Origin: Prevotella vespertina | GTDB taxonomy: Bacteria > Bacteroidota > Bacteroidia > Bacteroidales > Bacteroidaceae | Assembly: GCF_009728485.1 (NCBI RefSeq) | Contig: NZ_VVIQ01000002.1 | Span: forward strand, 1-64,000 | Direction: 5' to 3' | DNA: 64,000 nt | The notes under the pieces: generated by a model | Told to the model about the DNA's origin: nothing | The model's input: the letters and a program-made list of their open reading frames with translations, nothing else | Database searches by the model: none | In this document: piece by piece, positions 1-6,971 of the stretch | Position numbering within the stretch: the first letter of the stretch is position 1 | Layout: the number at the start of each line of letters is the position of its first letter | Translations under genes and position numbers: made by a program

Positions 1-120
1 TGGATTCTCTTGTTTTTTTTTGCAACACTAAGATAAGTGAAAATTCTGACATGGCAAAATCCTGAGCAACTTTTTGTTGCTCAGGTACTTAAAAAGTTTA
101 ATTTATAATAGTGTTGCGGA
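1..120. repeat. Possible right end of an insertion sequence (inverted repeat around a hairpin)
   Basis: A perfect 10-base stem with a TTTTT loop lies at 61-85 (CCTGAGCAAC/GTTGCTCAGG). It is enclosed by a second inverted pair, TGCAACACTA at 21-30 and TAGTGTTGC at 109-117. One frame is open from the window edge to a TGA at 63-65, directly before the hairpin. A reading frame ending in a terminator-like hairpin and then a terminal repeat is what the 3' end of an insertion sequence looks like, but no transposase motif is visible in this short piece. Alternatives are the 3' end of an ordinary gene or a structured RNA. Confidence 0.3.
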
Positions 121-369
121 ATTAAGGGTATTTAAACAATGAGGATAATTAATGATAATTAACCAAAAAGACCTTTGTAAGCTATGTGGAGAGCTTTTAA
201 TTCTTAGTTTAAGCACATGTGGTTGCCTTAGAGAATGTATTAAGAAATTATCTAACAATTAATGACTAATATAACGCTAAAATCTCCCCTCTTTTATATC
301 CAATATACAGGGTCAATGAAAGAAAGGTTTAAGAAAGAGTAAAATTACGCTTATTTTAATAGTAAATAC

Positions 370-400
370 TTGTTTATATGAATGATGATGATTATCTTTG
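370..400 (+). promoter_or_regulatory. Bacteroidota-type promoter
   Basis: TTG at 370-372, 20 bases, then TATCTTTG at 393-400. This matches the -33/-7 consensus TTG-N19/20-TAnnTTTG. The predicted transcription start is near 404-407. No open reading frame follows before the terminator at 693-725. Confidence 0.55.
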
Positions 401-404
401 CAGC

Positions 405-725
405 CGGTTCAAAGGTTACTTTACTTCTGAATTATATGTACGAATGAATGATATAAACTGATTAAAGAAAGATAAATAAGGATAAATTCAAATACAACAG
501 ATATAAGAACAAAGTTAGTCAGTCTGTTTAATTGTGATATAAACAAAGGCAGTGTAGTAGCAAGAAAAGCGCAAGTAGTTATTGCTAATCACGCTTTAAG
601 ATATACAGGTTAGTTTTTTTAAAGGTAAAGGATAACACACTTGTTCTGGTTTTATGACGATTAATAAAATATGACCAGAAGCTTACAGTCCATCCTGATT
701 CCATGTGAGTGGAATCAGGATTTTT
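405..725 (+). ncRNA. Candidate non-coding RNA (own promoter and terminator)
   Basis: About 320 bases lie between the promoter at 370-400 and the strong intrinsic terminator at 693-725. I find no reading frame longer than a few codons on this strand; the ATGs near 440 run into stops at once. The 3' part has an inverted pair TTCTGGT/ACCAGAA with A/T-rich arms at about 643-680. I could not match it to tmRNA, RNase P RNA or another RNA I know. It could also be the decayed 5' region of a lost gene. Confidence 0.35.
693..725 (+). terminator. Intrinsic terminator
   Basis: An 11-base-pair perfect stem (TCCTGATTCCA, 693-703, with TGGAATCAGGA, 710-720) has a six-base loop and is followed by TTTTT. It ends whatever is transcribed from the promoter at 370-400. 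Confidence 0.8.
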
Positions 726-831
726 GCTTTCTTCCTCTCTCCTACCCCTCTTCTCATTTTTCTTCTTTGCTTACAAGCAATGAAATAGTATATACTTTTT
801 TATATTGGAGATGGTTTTTTTTCGTGAAAAG

Positions 832-862
832 TTTGGAGATTTACGTTTAAGTCTATACTTTT
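832..862 (+). promoter_or_regulatory. Promoter of the acidic-tailed protein gene
   Basis: TTTG at 832-835, 19 bases, then TACTTTTG at 855-862. It predicts an mRNA leader of about 65 bases before the ATG at 932. Confidence 0.55.
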
Positions 863-931
863 GCAATCCGTCTGAAGGGCTTTTATCCATGCAGATATGC
901 CAAAAAAACAAATTGATAGAGTAACATATAT

Positions 932-1744
932 ATGAAGCGACAAGGACAATCATTATCATTAAAGAATCTTACGAAGAGTAATGTTTGGGACATTCAGGAA
1001 AGCGATGTCTTCCGCCTTTGGGCGCAAGCAGAACGTGATGCAGACTTAAAGGATAACGAGCATCACTATATTGACGTGCTTAAAAGTGCCTTCACTATAG
1101 AAGAGGTAAAGGTAGATAAGCCTGAAGTTATAAAGAAGTATGAGGCTCGTGGCTGTCAAGTAGGTACGATAAGACTTGATGAAGGTACTGTTGTGAAGTG
1201 GGCATTGAAGAAGAAACCAATCCTTCGAATCACTGATTTGACATGGGAGAATATACATCATATATCTGCCCAAAAGCTCATTGAGGTGTTAGAACGTAAT
1301 TTTGGTGGTGGTTGGGAAAGTCTCCCTCAAAGTGTACAAGACATAATTCAAAGTGGATTTGATATTAGTACAACTACCCTTCCTACTGATCGTTTAAAGA
1401 AGCCAGGAGGTCTGTATGATAAAAAGACTGCTGATGGTTTTGAAGTATTGGAAATATCAAAGGGTTCATGGACTGAGGCTATCTTTGCAAAAGAAAAGCC
1501 TATGGCAGCTGTTAATCACATTAAGTTCTCTCAAGCAGACGAACTAGAGAGTGATGAGGAGGAATTTGATAATTATGATGAAGATGAGGACTTATCAAAG
1601 GATATAAAGTCATCAGATGAAGAGGATGATAACGACTTTGACGATGATAAATTGACGGAAGAAAGTTATCGTACAACATTCGATACGAATCCTGAAGAGC
1701 TGGAAATACAAGCAGAAGAAGTTGGAGAAGAAGATGACTTTTAA
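932..1744 (+). CDS. Hypothetical protein with a highly acidic C-terminal tail
   Basis: This 270-residue protein has no signal peptide or membrane segment, so it is probably cytoplasmic. Residues 1 to about 205 look like a compact mixed domain rich in Lys and Glu that I do not recognise. From about residue 205 to the end the sequence is dominated by Asp and Glu (runs such as DEEEFDNYDEDED) and ends in GEEDDF. Such tails occur in nucleic-acid mimics, chaperone-like proteins and RNA polymerase accessory proteins, but nothing visible decides between these. The gene stands alone, with its own promoter at 832-862 and a strong terminator at 1781-1822. The ATG at 932 follows an A/T-rich leader with no clear Shine-Dalgarno, as is usual in this phylum. 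Confidence 0.85.
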   Translation: MKRQGQSLSLKNLTKSNVWDIQESDVFRLWAQAERDADLKDNEHHYIDVLKSAFTIEEVKVDKPEVIKKYEARGCQVGTIRLDEGTVVKWALKKKPILRITDLTWENIHHISAQKLIEVLERNFGGGWESLPQSVQDIIQSGFDISTTTLPTDRLKKPGGLYDKKTADGFEVLEISKGSWTEAIFAKEKPMAAVNHIKFSQADELESDEEEFDNYDEDEDLSKDIKSSDEEDDNDFDDDKLTEESYRTTFDTNPEELEIQAEEVGEEDDF

Positions 1745-1780
1745 GTTCTCTCCACCTTATTTATATAATGATAAAACAAA

Positions 1781-1822
1781 AGAAGACCTTATTGAAGCGA
1801 ATTCAATAAGGTCTTCTTTCTT
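1781..1822 (+). terminator. Strong intrinsic terminator
   Basis: A perfect 16-base-pair stem (AGAAGACCTTATTGAA, 1781-1796, with its complement at 1802-1817) has a five-base loop, followed by TTCTTTCT. It ends the acidic-tailed protein gene. Confidence 0.85.
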
Positions 1823-1913
1823 TCTGTTTGTAATATTCTACCTTAATCTTGTTGGCATTTACATTAACTTCAAACCTGCTTCTGTAATGCCCAAATCACA
1901 TGTCTAGACTCTA

Positions 1914-2027
1914 TTAGCTACGTTTAATCTTACGAGCAAGAGCCTCACGACGTGCATTCTGAATCTGTAGGAAACGAGCATCCATGCTGCTATCGAATTC
2001 CTTGTTCATTGCAATAAGCTTGTCCAT
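1914..2027 (-). CDS. Small basic protein, 37 aa
   Basis: The minus strand reads ATG (2027) to TAA (1914), 37 residues, starting MDKLIAMNKEFDSS and ending RREALARKIKRS. The first half is acidic to neutral and the second is rich in Arg and Lys. The heptad-like pattern suggests one amphipathic helix. It is supported by a textbook promoter on the same strand (TTG, 19 bases, TATCTTTG, at 2060-2089) that would give a leader of about 26 bases. I do not know its function. It could be a stand-alone small protein or a regulatory peptide. It is too short for most gene callers. Confidence 0.5.
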   Translation of the reverse strand: MDKLIAMNKEFDSSMDARFLQIQNARREALARKIKRS

Positions 2028-2059
2028 AATCTATTTGTTATCTTAAACACAACGTGCTG

Positions 2060-2089
2060 CAAAGATACACTCTTTCAATCAATTAGCAA
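2060..2089 (-). promoter_or_regulatory. Promoter of the 37-aa gene
   Basis: On the minus strand TTG (complement of 2087-2089), 19 bases and TATCTTTG (complement of 2060-2067). The match to the Bacteroidota consensus is excellent. Confidence 0.6.
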
Positions 2090-2220
2090 TAAACAAACCT
2101 CATTTTTTATCGACCAAGATTATATTTTTGATGATTGTCAATCATCTTGATTAAAATCAATAATACTGGATTAAATCTATAAATCAAGTAATATTATACC
2201 AATATGTAGGCTAATTGTCG

Positions 2221-2228
2221 TACCTTTG
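2221..2228 (+). promoter_or_regulatory. Likely -7 element (TACCTTTG) before the 27-aa gene
   Basis: TACCTTTG at 2221-2228 fits TAnnTTTG. No clear TTG sits at the right distance upstream. The resulting leader of about 75 bases contains an imperfect hairpin (GCAGAGCC with GGGCTTCTGC, 2261-2283) just before the small gene. Confidence 0.45.
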
Positions 2229-2304
2229 CAATGAATTTCGAGTTAAAATAAGTAATAACAGCAGAGCCAAAGGGGCTTCTGCACAAAGAAGAAAGGAAAA
2301 TATT

Positions 2305-2388
2305 ATGTTAACATTTGGTATTGTAACAATCGTTGCAGCACTACTTGCTGAGGTTTTAATTGTTTCTAAGAAGATTAATCTTGACTAG
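2305..2388 (+). CDS. Very small single-pass membrane protein, 27 aa
   Basis: ATG at 2305 to TAG at 2388 encodes 27 residues, beginning MLTFGIVTIVAALLAEV and ending SKKINLD. Residues 2 to about 20 form one hydrophobic helix, followed by a short Lys-containing polar tail. That is the layout of a tiny inner-membrane protein with the tail on the cytoplasmic side. A purine-rich GAAGAAAGGAAAA precedes the ATG. A -7 element lies at 2221-2228 and a clear terminator at 2469-2506, so it has a complete transcription unit of its own. The function is unknown; candidates are regulator of a membrane complex, toxin-like peptide or stress protein. Confidence 0.55.
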   Translation: MLTFGIVTIVAALLAEVLIVSKKINLD

Positions 2389-2468
2389 CAAGAGTAAAGG
2401 AGGAAGAAATCAAGTAAATAGTCATATACCGCTACATTATAGTGAGCTGGTTGATGATAATAAGTTTA

Positions 2469-2506
2469 AGAGCCGATACATTAATTAATGTGTCGGCTCT
2501 CTTTTT
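2469..2506 (+). terminator. Intrinsic terminator
   Basis: AGAGCCGATACA (2469-2480) pairs with TGTGTCGGCTCT (2489-2500) apart from one G-T pair, around a TTAATTAA loop region, followed by CTTTTT. It ends the 27-aa gene transcript. Confidence 0.75.
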
Positions 2507-2525
2507 ATTAAAGTTATATGAAATA

Positions 2526-3143
2526 TCAAAGAATATCAAGGTCAGCTAGTGCCTTCTTTGCTATCATCTCCATCTCATTACCTAATTCGCAGAAACTTAA
2601 AACACAATTAAATGCAGCGTGCTTCAGTGCTATATTTTCTCCAGCAAGAGTTGTATGAGCTTGATCGAGGAACTCATTAATACCTCTCTCATTTGGTTCC
2701 ATGCCCTTTGCAAATAGTCTTGCTAATAATTGATAACCACAGAGTTGATACATATCCTTGTCTGATGCTATCCATTGATAAGCCAAAGCTGGAGCAAAGT
2801 TGAGGTGTTGAAGAAGGTTGAAAGCCAATAGTTCTGCCATTTCTTGTGTTCGTAAGCGCTCCATCCACACGTCTACTAAATCTTCCGACATACGTTCTGC
2901 AGGCATAATTAGCGTTGCTAGTACTTGACACTCACGTATATCTTCTTTCCAAAGTTCAATGGCAAGCTCATAATCCTTACCATATTCCAGAGCCATCTTT
3001 TGTAGTTCCGGTACTGGTACGCCCCAGTTTATTTTATATGATAGTCCTTTCTCACGCATTGATTGTGATGCTACACCATTCATCAATAGGCGGAAGGATT
3101 GTTTAATTTGCATTAGTTTCTCGTGTGTCTGATCAGTCATCAT
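2526..3143 (-). CDS. DNA alkylation repair (AlkD/HEAT-like) family protein
   Basis: The protein of about 205 residues is almost entirely helical, with repeated Leu/Ala-rich helices. The pattern YKINWGVPVPELQKMAL, followed by ELWKEDIRECQVLATLIM, is typical of the AlkD-like DNA alkylation repair family, which bind alkylated bases with stacked HEAT-like repeats. I placed the start at the ATG at 3143 (an ATG-ATG pair, MMTDQTHEKLMQ). The frame is open further up to a GTG at 3185, but that adds a non-family-like leader of 14 residues. The gene stands alone. Family membership is likely. Real glycosylase activity is not shown, because many Bacteroidota members of this family are only annotated by fold. 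Confidence 0.8.
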   Translation of the reverse strand: MMTDQTHEKLMQIKQSFRLLMNGVASQSMREKGLSYKINWGVPVPELQKMALEYGKDYELAIELWKEDIRECQVLATLIMPAERMSEDLVDVWMERLRTQEMAELLAFNLLQHLNFAPALAYQWIASDKDMYQLCGYQLLARLFAKGMEPNERGINEFLDQAHTTLAGENIALKHAAFNCVLSFCELGNEMEMIAKKALADLDIL

Positions 3144-3574
3144 TGTCTTATTATATAATATGTATCGGATTAAACTTTTGTTCACTTCATTGGATATAGA
3201 TATCCAATCTCAAATTAAAGCTCTACAAATTTACAAGAAAAAAAGCAATTATTAATTATTTCTTCTTCGTTTTTCTCATAGTAGATTCAGTTCCTATTGT
3301 TCTCTAAAAAGCCCAATATAGTTTTAAAAGTGGTTGCTGTCACTTTTAATATATGCATCAACTGTATTATAATCAACACCTTATGAATGTAAATGGTGTG
3401 ACAGGGATGACAGCAAAAATAAAGCTCTTAATTTGCACCCAACGTTTATTTCTATTTATCTAGTCCTAGATTGAGCATATTCATGTTACTTTATCGCACT
3501 TGTGTTTATGCCTAGCACCATACGTGTTTACCATCAACACGATCTCATTGAATGCTCTTCTCAATCGTAAGTAT

Positions 3575-3838
3575 AGGTAAAGGGTGTAACAAATAATTGT
3601 TACACCCTTTACCTACTCACCTTTCAATGAGTGATTGAGCTTGACTTTTGGGTTGCCGCCTCACGGCGTCACCCAATCATCTTGCGTCGTTGTTATCCTT
3701 TAATCAATCTTATTTATTACCTTAACTAAACCTATCAACTATAATCCTGAACAATCTCTTTTGCTCTACCTTAATACTAAATAACTAAAAACCTAAATCT
3801 ATTATTACTAACCTAAACAATCTATTTTATTTCTTTTG
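3575..3838 (-). ncRNA. Candidate structured leader or non-coding RNA in a gene-free stretch
   Basis: The 847 bases between the alkD-like gene and the dciA-like gene hold no convincing reading frame. A canonical leftward promoter (3845-3874) would start a transcript near 3838. That transcript contains a GC-rich imperfect hairpin (about 3652-3678) and then a perfect 18-base-pair hairpin with a four-base loop (AGGTAAAGGGTGTAACAA, 3575-3592, with 3597-3614). No U-run follows the hairpin. A further inverted pair TTAAAAGTG/CACTTTTAA lies at 3324-3349. It could be a separate RNA, a long leader of the alkD-like gene, or a relic of a mobile element control region. Confidence 0.35.
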
Positions 3839-3844
3839 ACGATG

Positions 3845-3874
3845 CAAAGGTACAATTGTTTGCGTACACAACAA
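3845..3874 (-). promoter_or_regulatory. Leftward Bacteroidota-type promoter
   Basis: On the minus strand TTG (complement of 3872-3874), 19 bases and TACCTTTG (complement of 3845-3852). The nearest gene in its direction begins some 700 bases away at 3143. Confidence 0.55.
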
Positions 3875-3990
3875 AATAAATCGACGTTTTTTCTTTAAGA
3901 ACTTGCATTTATTGATATGAATCAATAGGTTTTACATGAATATTAAAGAATGATACCTTGAAAGCAACAAATATCCATTTCCCATGAAGC

Positions 3991-4281
3991 CTAGTAGAAC
4001 CTCACTTCTGTAATAATCATAGAACCAACTGCTGCGTTGAGTTTCTTCACCAGTTCTGACTGCATCATACTAAGATCAGCACGTAAGGCTGGGTTGATAA
4101 TCTTCACGAATAAGGTTTGATTGCGTATGAATTTCTCTTGTGTATAACGTGCGACAGTCTTACCCGCAACCTCCTCCCATGCATCAATAAGGCGTTTTTG
4201 TAAGAGAGGTGCTTCGAGTCCTTCCTTCCTTAAGACCTGATTAAGTAAGGTGTCCAAAGTCTGTACTTTCCGTCTGAACAT
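3991..4281 (-). CDS. DUF721 / DciA-like protein
   Basis: This 96-residue protein (MFRRKVQTLDTLLNQVLRK) has the DUF721 layout: N-terminal helix, the WEEVAGKTVARYT segment, then a small beta part ending VRFY. DciA proteins of this family act as loaders or partners of the replicative helicase in bacteria lacking DnaC/DnaI. Bacteroidota members are short like this one. It begins 4 bases after the recF stop codon, so it is the downstream gene of a recF-dciA operon. That pairing with a recombination/replication gene supports the role, but the helicase link is inferred from the family. Confidence 0.85.
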   Translation of the reverse strand: MFRRKVQTLDTLLNQVLRKEGLEAPLLQKRLIDAWEEVAGKTVARYTQEKFIRNQTLFVKIINPALRADLSMMQSELVKKLNAAVGSMIITEVRFY

Positions 4282-4285
4282 AGCT

Positions 4286-5392
4286 TTATTCCTTCTTCTC
4301 TTTTATTTCTCCCCCTTCAACGGAGAATAATTTATAACTAAAACTACTTCCATGAAGAATCTTATCAAGGTGGTCACGATTGGTATCAGTGATGAATATC
4401 TGACCGAAATCGTCGCCTGAAACCAAGCGAACAATTTGCTCCACCCTGCTGCTATCAAGCTTATCAAAGATGTCATCAAGCAATAATAAAGGTGTATTAT
4501 TTCCTGATGTACGACGTAAGAAGTCAAATTGTGCCAGTTTTAAAGCTAACACATAAGTCTTATTCTGCCCTTGACTACCCTCTCTTCGAATAGGATAATC
4601 TCCTAACTTCATTACCAAATCATCCTTATGCACACCATGTAGTGAATAGCCCATAATGCGATCCTTTGCTCGATCACGCTGTATAACATCTAATAATGAG
4701 CCACGTTGGCAATGCGAAACGTACTCTAATGACACCTTTTCTCGGTTCTCACATATAGTTTGATAAATGCGTTGAAATACTGGAGTAAGCTCTTCCACAA
4801 ATGCAGCTCGCTTCTTATAAATAGCTTCCCCATACTCTGCCATTTGCATTTCAAGCAATTCCATGAGTGTTGCATCAGGCTCCTCCTCTTGTTTTAAGAG
4901 TTTGTTACGTTGTTGTAAAGCTTTATTGTATCTGTTAAGGTCTTCTATGTAAGGTGTATCATATTGAGAGATAACAACATCCATAAGCCTTCTTCGTTCT
5001 TCACTTCCACCATCTATTAAGGTTGCATCAGCTGGTGAAACGAATATAAGAGGAACCAAACCGATGTGCATCGAGAGGCGTTTATATTCCTTTTTATTAC
5101 GTTTGAAATGCTTCTTCGAGCCACGTTTCATACCACAATAAACCTGTTCTTTGTCTTCACTATCAGTGGTGTAATCACCTTCCAATACGAAGTAATCGGC
5201 CTCATGACGCATCACTTCAGAGTCCTTCGGATTAAAGGCACTCCTGCAAAAGGATAAGTAATAAACAGCATCCAATAGGTTGGTTTTACCCTCACCATTA
5301 TGCCCTATGAAACAATTAAGCTTTGCCGACAAGTCTAAGGTGGCTGCTTCTATATTCTTATAGTTTATGATAGAAAGTTTGTTTAATTGCAT
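4286..5392 (-). CDS. recF: DNA replication and repair protein RecF
   Basis: This 368-residue ATPase helps load RecA at single-strand gaps together with RecO and RecR. The Walker A motif GHNGEGKT is at residues 30-37. The ABC signature region appears as EGSQGQNKTYVLALKLAQ, and Walker B as LLLLDDIFDKLD, with the D-loop behind it. The length is normal for RecF. It is followed 4 bases later by the dciA-like gene, forming an operon. A -7 element TAACTTTG (complement of 5440-5447) lies about 48 bases upstream of the ATG. The gene diverges from the TPR protein gene at 5578. Confidence 0.97.
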   Translation of the reverse strand: MQLNKLSIINYKNIEAATLDLSAKLNCFIGHNGEGKTNLLDAVYYLSFCRSAFNPKDSEVMRHEADYFVLEGDYTTDSEDKEQVYCGMKRGSKKHFKRNKKEYKRLSMHIGLVPLIFVSPADATLIDGGSEERRRLMDVVISQYDTPYIEDLNRYNKALQQRNKLLKQEEEPDATLMELLEMQMAEYGEAIYKKRAAFVEELTPVFQRIYQTICENREKVSLEYVSHCQRGSLLDVIQRDRAKDRIMGYSLHGVHKDDLVMKLGDYPIRREGSQGQNKTYVLALKLAQFDFLRRTSGNNTPLLLLDDIFDKLDSSRVEQIVRLVSGDDFGQIFITDTNRDHLDKILHGSSFSYKLFSVEGGEIKEKKE

Positions 5393-5439
5393 CTCCTTTG
5401 TCTTTAATCACACTCTTCTTTCCTCTTATCAATCATCTG

Positions 5440-5447
5440 CAAAGTTA
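5440..5447 (-). promoter_or_regulatory. Likely -7 element of recF
   Basis: TAACTTTG on the minus strand fits TAnnTTTG. I see no good TTG at the expected distance. A matching plus-strand TACTTTTG at 5512-5519 probably serves the divergent TPR gene. Confidence 0.4.
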
Positions 5448-5577
5448 CCCCTTTTCGTATCAATAAAAGAAAAAAGTCGTTGATAAATTTCAATATATCC
5501 GACTTTTTCCGTACTTTTGCGACGCTATTATGCACACATATAATATATAAGAAAGAAACAAAACATCATAACTTAAA

Positions 5578-6252
5578 ATGGCAAACAACAAAGAACAGGG
5601 TACTTATGAAAATACCCTTAACAATTCTGAAGCCGCATTCTTGAAGTATAAGAAGCAGATTGCTATTGCAGTCATCGCTATTATTGTAATCATTGCGGGT
5701 GTTATCCTTTATAAGAATTACATCTCTGCTCCACGCGAGGCAGAGGCTAGTACTGAGCTTGCAAAGAGTCAGACATTCTTCAATGCACAGCAGTATGACA
5801 AGGCATTGACTGGTTTTCAGAAGGTACAAAGCGACTACAGTAACACTGATGCAGGTAATCTTGCTAACCTTTATGTGGCTCTTTGCTATGCACATCAGGC
5901 TCAACCAAACTGGGCAAAGGCTTTGGAAAATGCAGAGAAGTTTGATACTTCTAATGATGAGATGATTAGCCCAGCATCACAGATGGCTCTAGGAGACATC
6001 TATGCAAACAATAATCAGCTTGACAAAGCTGTTGATTGTTTCAAGAAAGCTGCTGACATGGCTAACGCTCAGGCTGAAGACAACATCAACCTTACCATTG
6101 CTCCACTAGCACTCCGTAAGGCTGGTATCCTATTGGAAAGCCAAGGTAAGAAGGCAGAAGCACTTGATATCTATAAGAACATCAAGAAGACTTATGTCAA
6201 CTCTCCTATCTTCCAGGATATTGACAAGTACATTGAACGTGCTTCTAATTAA
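5578..6252 (+). CDS. Membrane-anchored tetratricopeptide repeat protein (YfgM-like)
   Basis: This 224-residue protein has a short cytoplasmic N-terminus, one membrane helix at about residues 28-46 (IAIAVIAIIVIIAGVIL) and a C-terminal domain of TPR helices. Typical repeat segments are AQQYDKALTGFQKVQSDY and NNQLDKAVDCFKKAADMA. This is the layout of YfgM-like ancillary proteins near the Sec machinery. Other TPR adapters share it, so the exact partner is open. It is 9 bases upstream of ribH, in the same orientation and probably the same transcript. The -7 element TACTTTTG (5512-5519) gives a leader of about 55 bases. Confidence 0.85.
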   Translation: MANNKEQGTYENTLNNSEAAFLKYKKQIAIAVIAIIVIIAGVILYKNYISAPREAEASTELAKSQTFFNAQQYDKALTGFQKVQSDYSNTDAGNLANLYVALCYAHQAQPNWAKALENAEKFDTSNDEMISPASQMALGDIYANNNQLDKAVDCFKKAADMANAQAEDNINLTIAPLALRKAGILLESQGKKAEALDIYKNIKKTYVNSPIFQDIDKYIERASN

Positions 6253-6261
6253 TCTGTAGCC

Positions 6262-6738
6262 ATGTCAACAGAACTTCATCATCTATCAGACTACAACGAG
6301 CAGAATGTTCCAGACGCTAGTAATATGTGCTTTGGAGTTGTCGTTGCAGAGTGGAATCCAGAGATTACTGGAGCATTGCTTGATGGTACTGTACGTACGT
6401 TGGAGAAGCATGGTGCTATCCCAGAGAACATTCACATCAAGACAGTCCCTGGTAGTTTTGAGCTTATCTATGGTGCACAACAGATGACAAAGAACGATGG
6501 CTTTGATGCTATCATTATCCTCGGAAGTGTCATCAAGGGTGAGACTCCTCACTTCGATTACATCTGTCAGGGGGTTACTTATGGTATTGCACGTTTGAAT
6601 GCATCGCAGAATATTCCTGTTATCTATGGTCTTCTCACCACAAACGACTTACAACAAGCAAAGGACAGAAGTGGCGGCAGACTTGGTAATAAAGGTGACG
6701 AATGTGCTATTGATGCTATTAAAATGGCTAAGTTCTAG
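6262..6738 (+). CDS. ribH: 6,7-dimethyl-8-ribityllumazine synthase
   Basis: This enzyme joins 5-amino-6-ribitylaminouracil with 3,4-dihydroxy-2-butanone 4-phosphate, the step before riboflavin synthase. The family motifs are all present in order: [31 protein letters not shown] (with the catalytic His), YGLLTTN and [12 protein letters not shown]. The length of 158 residues is normal. It follows the TPR gene by 9 bases and is closed by a terminator at 6768-6813. No other riboflavin gene is in the window. Confidence 0.97.
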   Translation: MSTELHHLSDYNEQNVPDASNMCFGVVVAEWNPEITGALLDGTVRTLEKHGAIPENIHIKTVPGSFELIYGAQQMTKNDGFDAIIILGSVIKGETPHFDYICQGVTYGIARLNASQNIPVIYGLLTTNDLQQAKDRSGGRLGNKGDECAIDAIKMAKF

Positions 6739-6767
6739 GTATTTTAGTTAATAAGAAATATTGGTTT

Positions 6768-6813
6768 AAAGGCAACGGAACGTGGGATTACACCACTATC
6801 TGTTGCCTTTTTT
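6768..6813 (+). terminator. Intrinsic terminator after ribH
   Basis: AAAGGCAAC (6768-6776) pairs with GTTGCCTTT (6802-6810), with a nested GTGG/CCAC stem inside the long loop, followed by a T run. Confidence 0.7.
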
Positions 6814-6879
6814 ATTTGTGTTGAGGTCTACTCATTATATTCTCATTGCTCTTTTTGTGGGGAGTGAGATATTTTTTTG

Positions 6880-6887
6880 TATATTTG
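6880..6887 (+). promoter_or_regulatory. Likely -7 element of the GH92 gene
   Basis: TATATTTG fits TAnnTTTG. A TTTG lies 22 bases upstream (6854-6857), slightly wide. The predicted leader is about 80 bases. Confidence 0.45.
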
Positions 6888-6971
6888 TAATCGATATTCA
6901 CTCTTGTTGATTACCGACTTTTTATTTCTAAGTAGCGTATAATTCTAATTACCCCAATTAAAAACCTATAT

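Noticed and set aside
1722..1907. Plus-strand frame of 61 residues overlapping the acidic-tailed gene
   Set aside because: It overlaps the end of the previous gene and runs through its terminator stem.
3353..3463. Plus-strand frame of 36 residues starting MHQLYYNQHL
   Set aside because: No promoter or start signal and no recognisable pattern; it lies in a gene-free stretch with leftward signals.
3186..3990. Replication origin near recF
   Set aside because: No DnaA-box cluster or dnaA/dnaN gene; recF is not a reliable origin marker in Bacteroidota.
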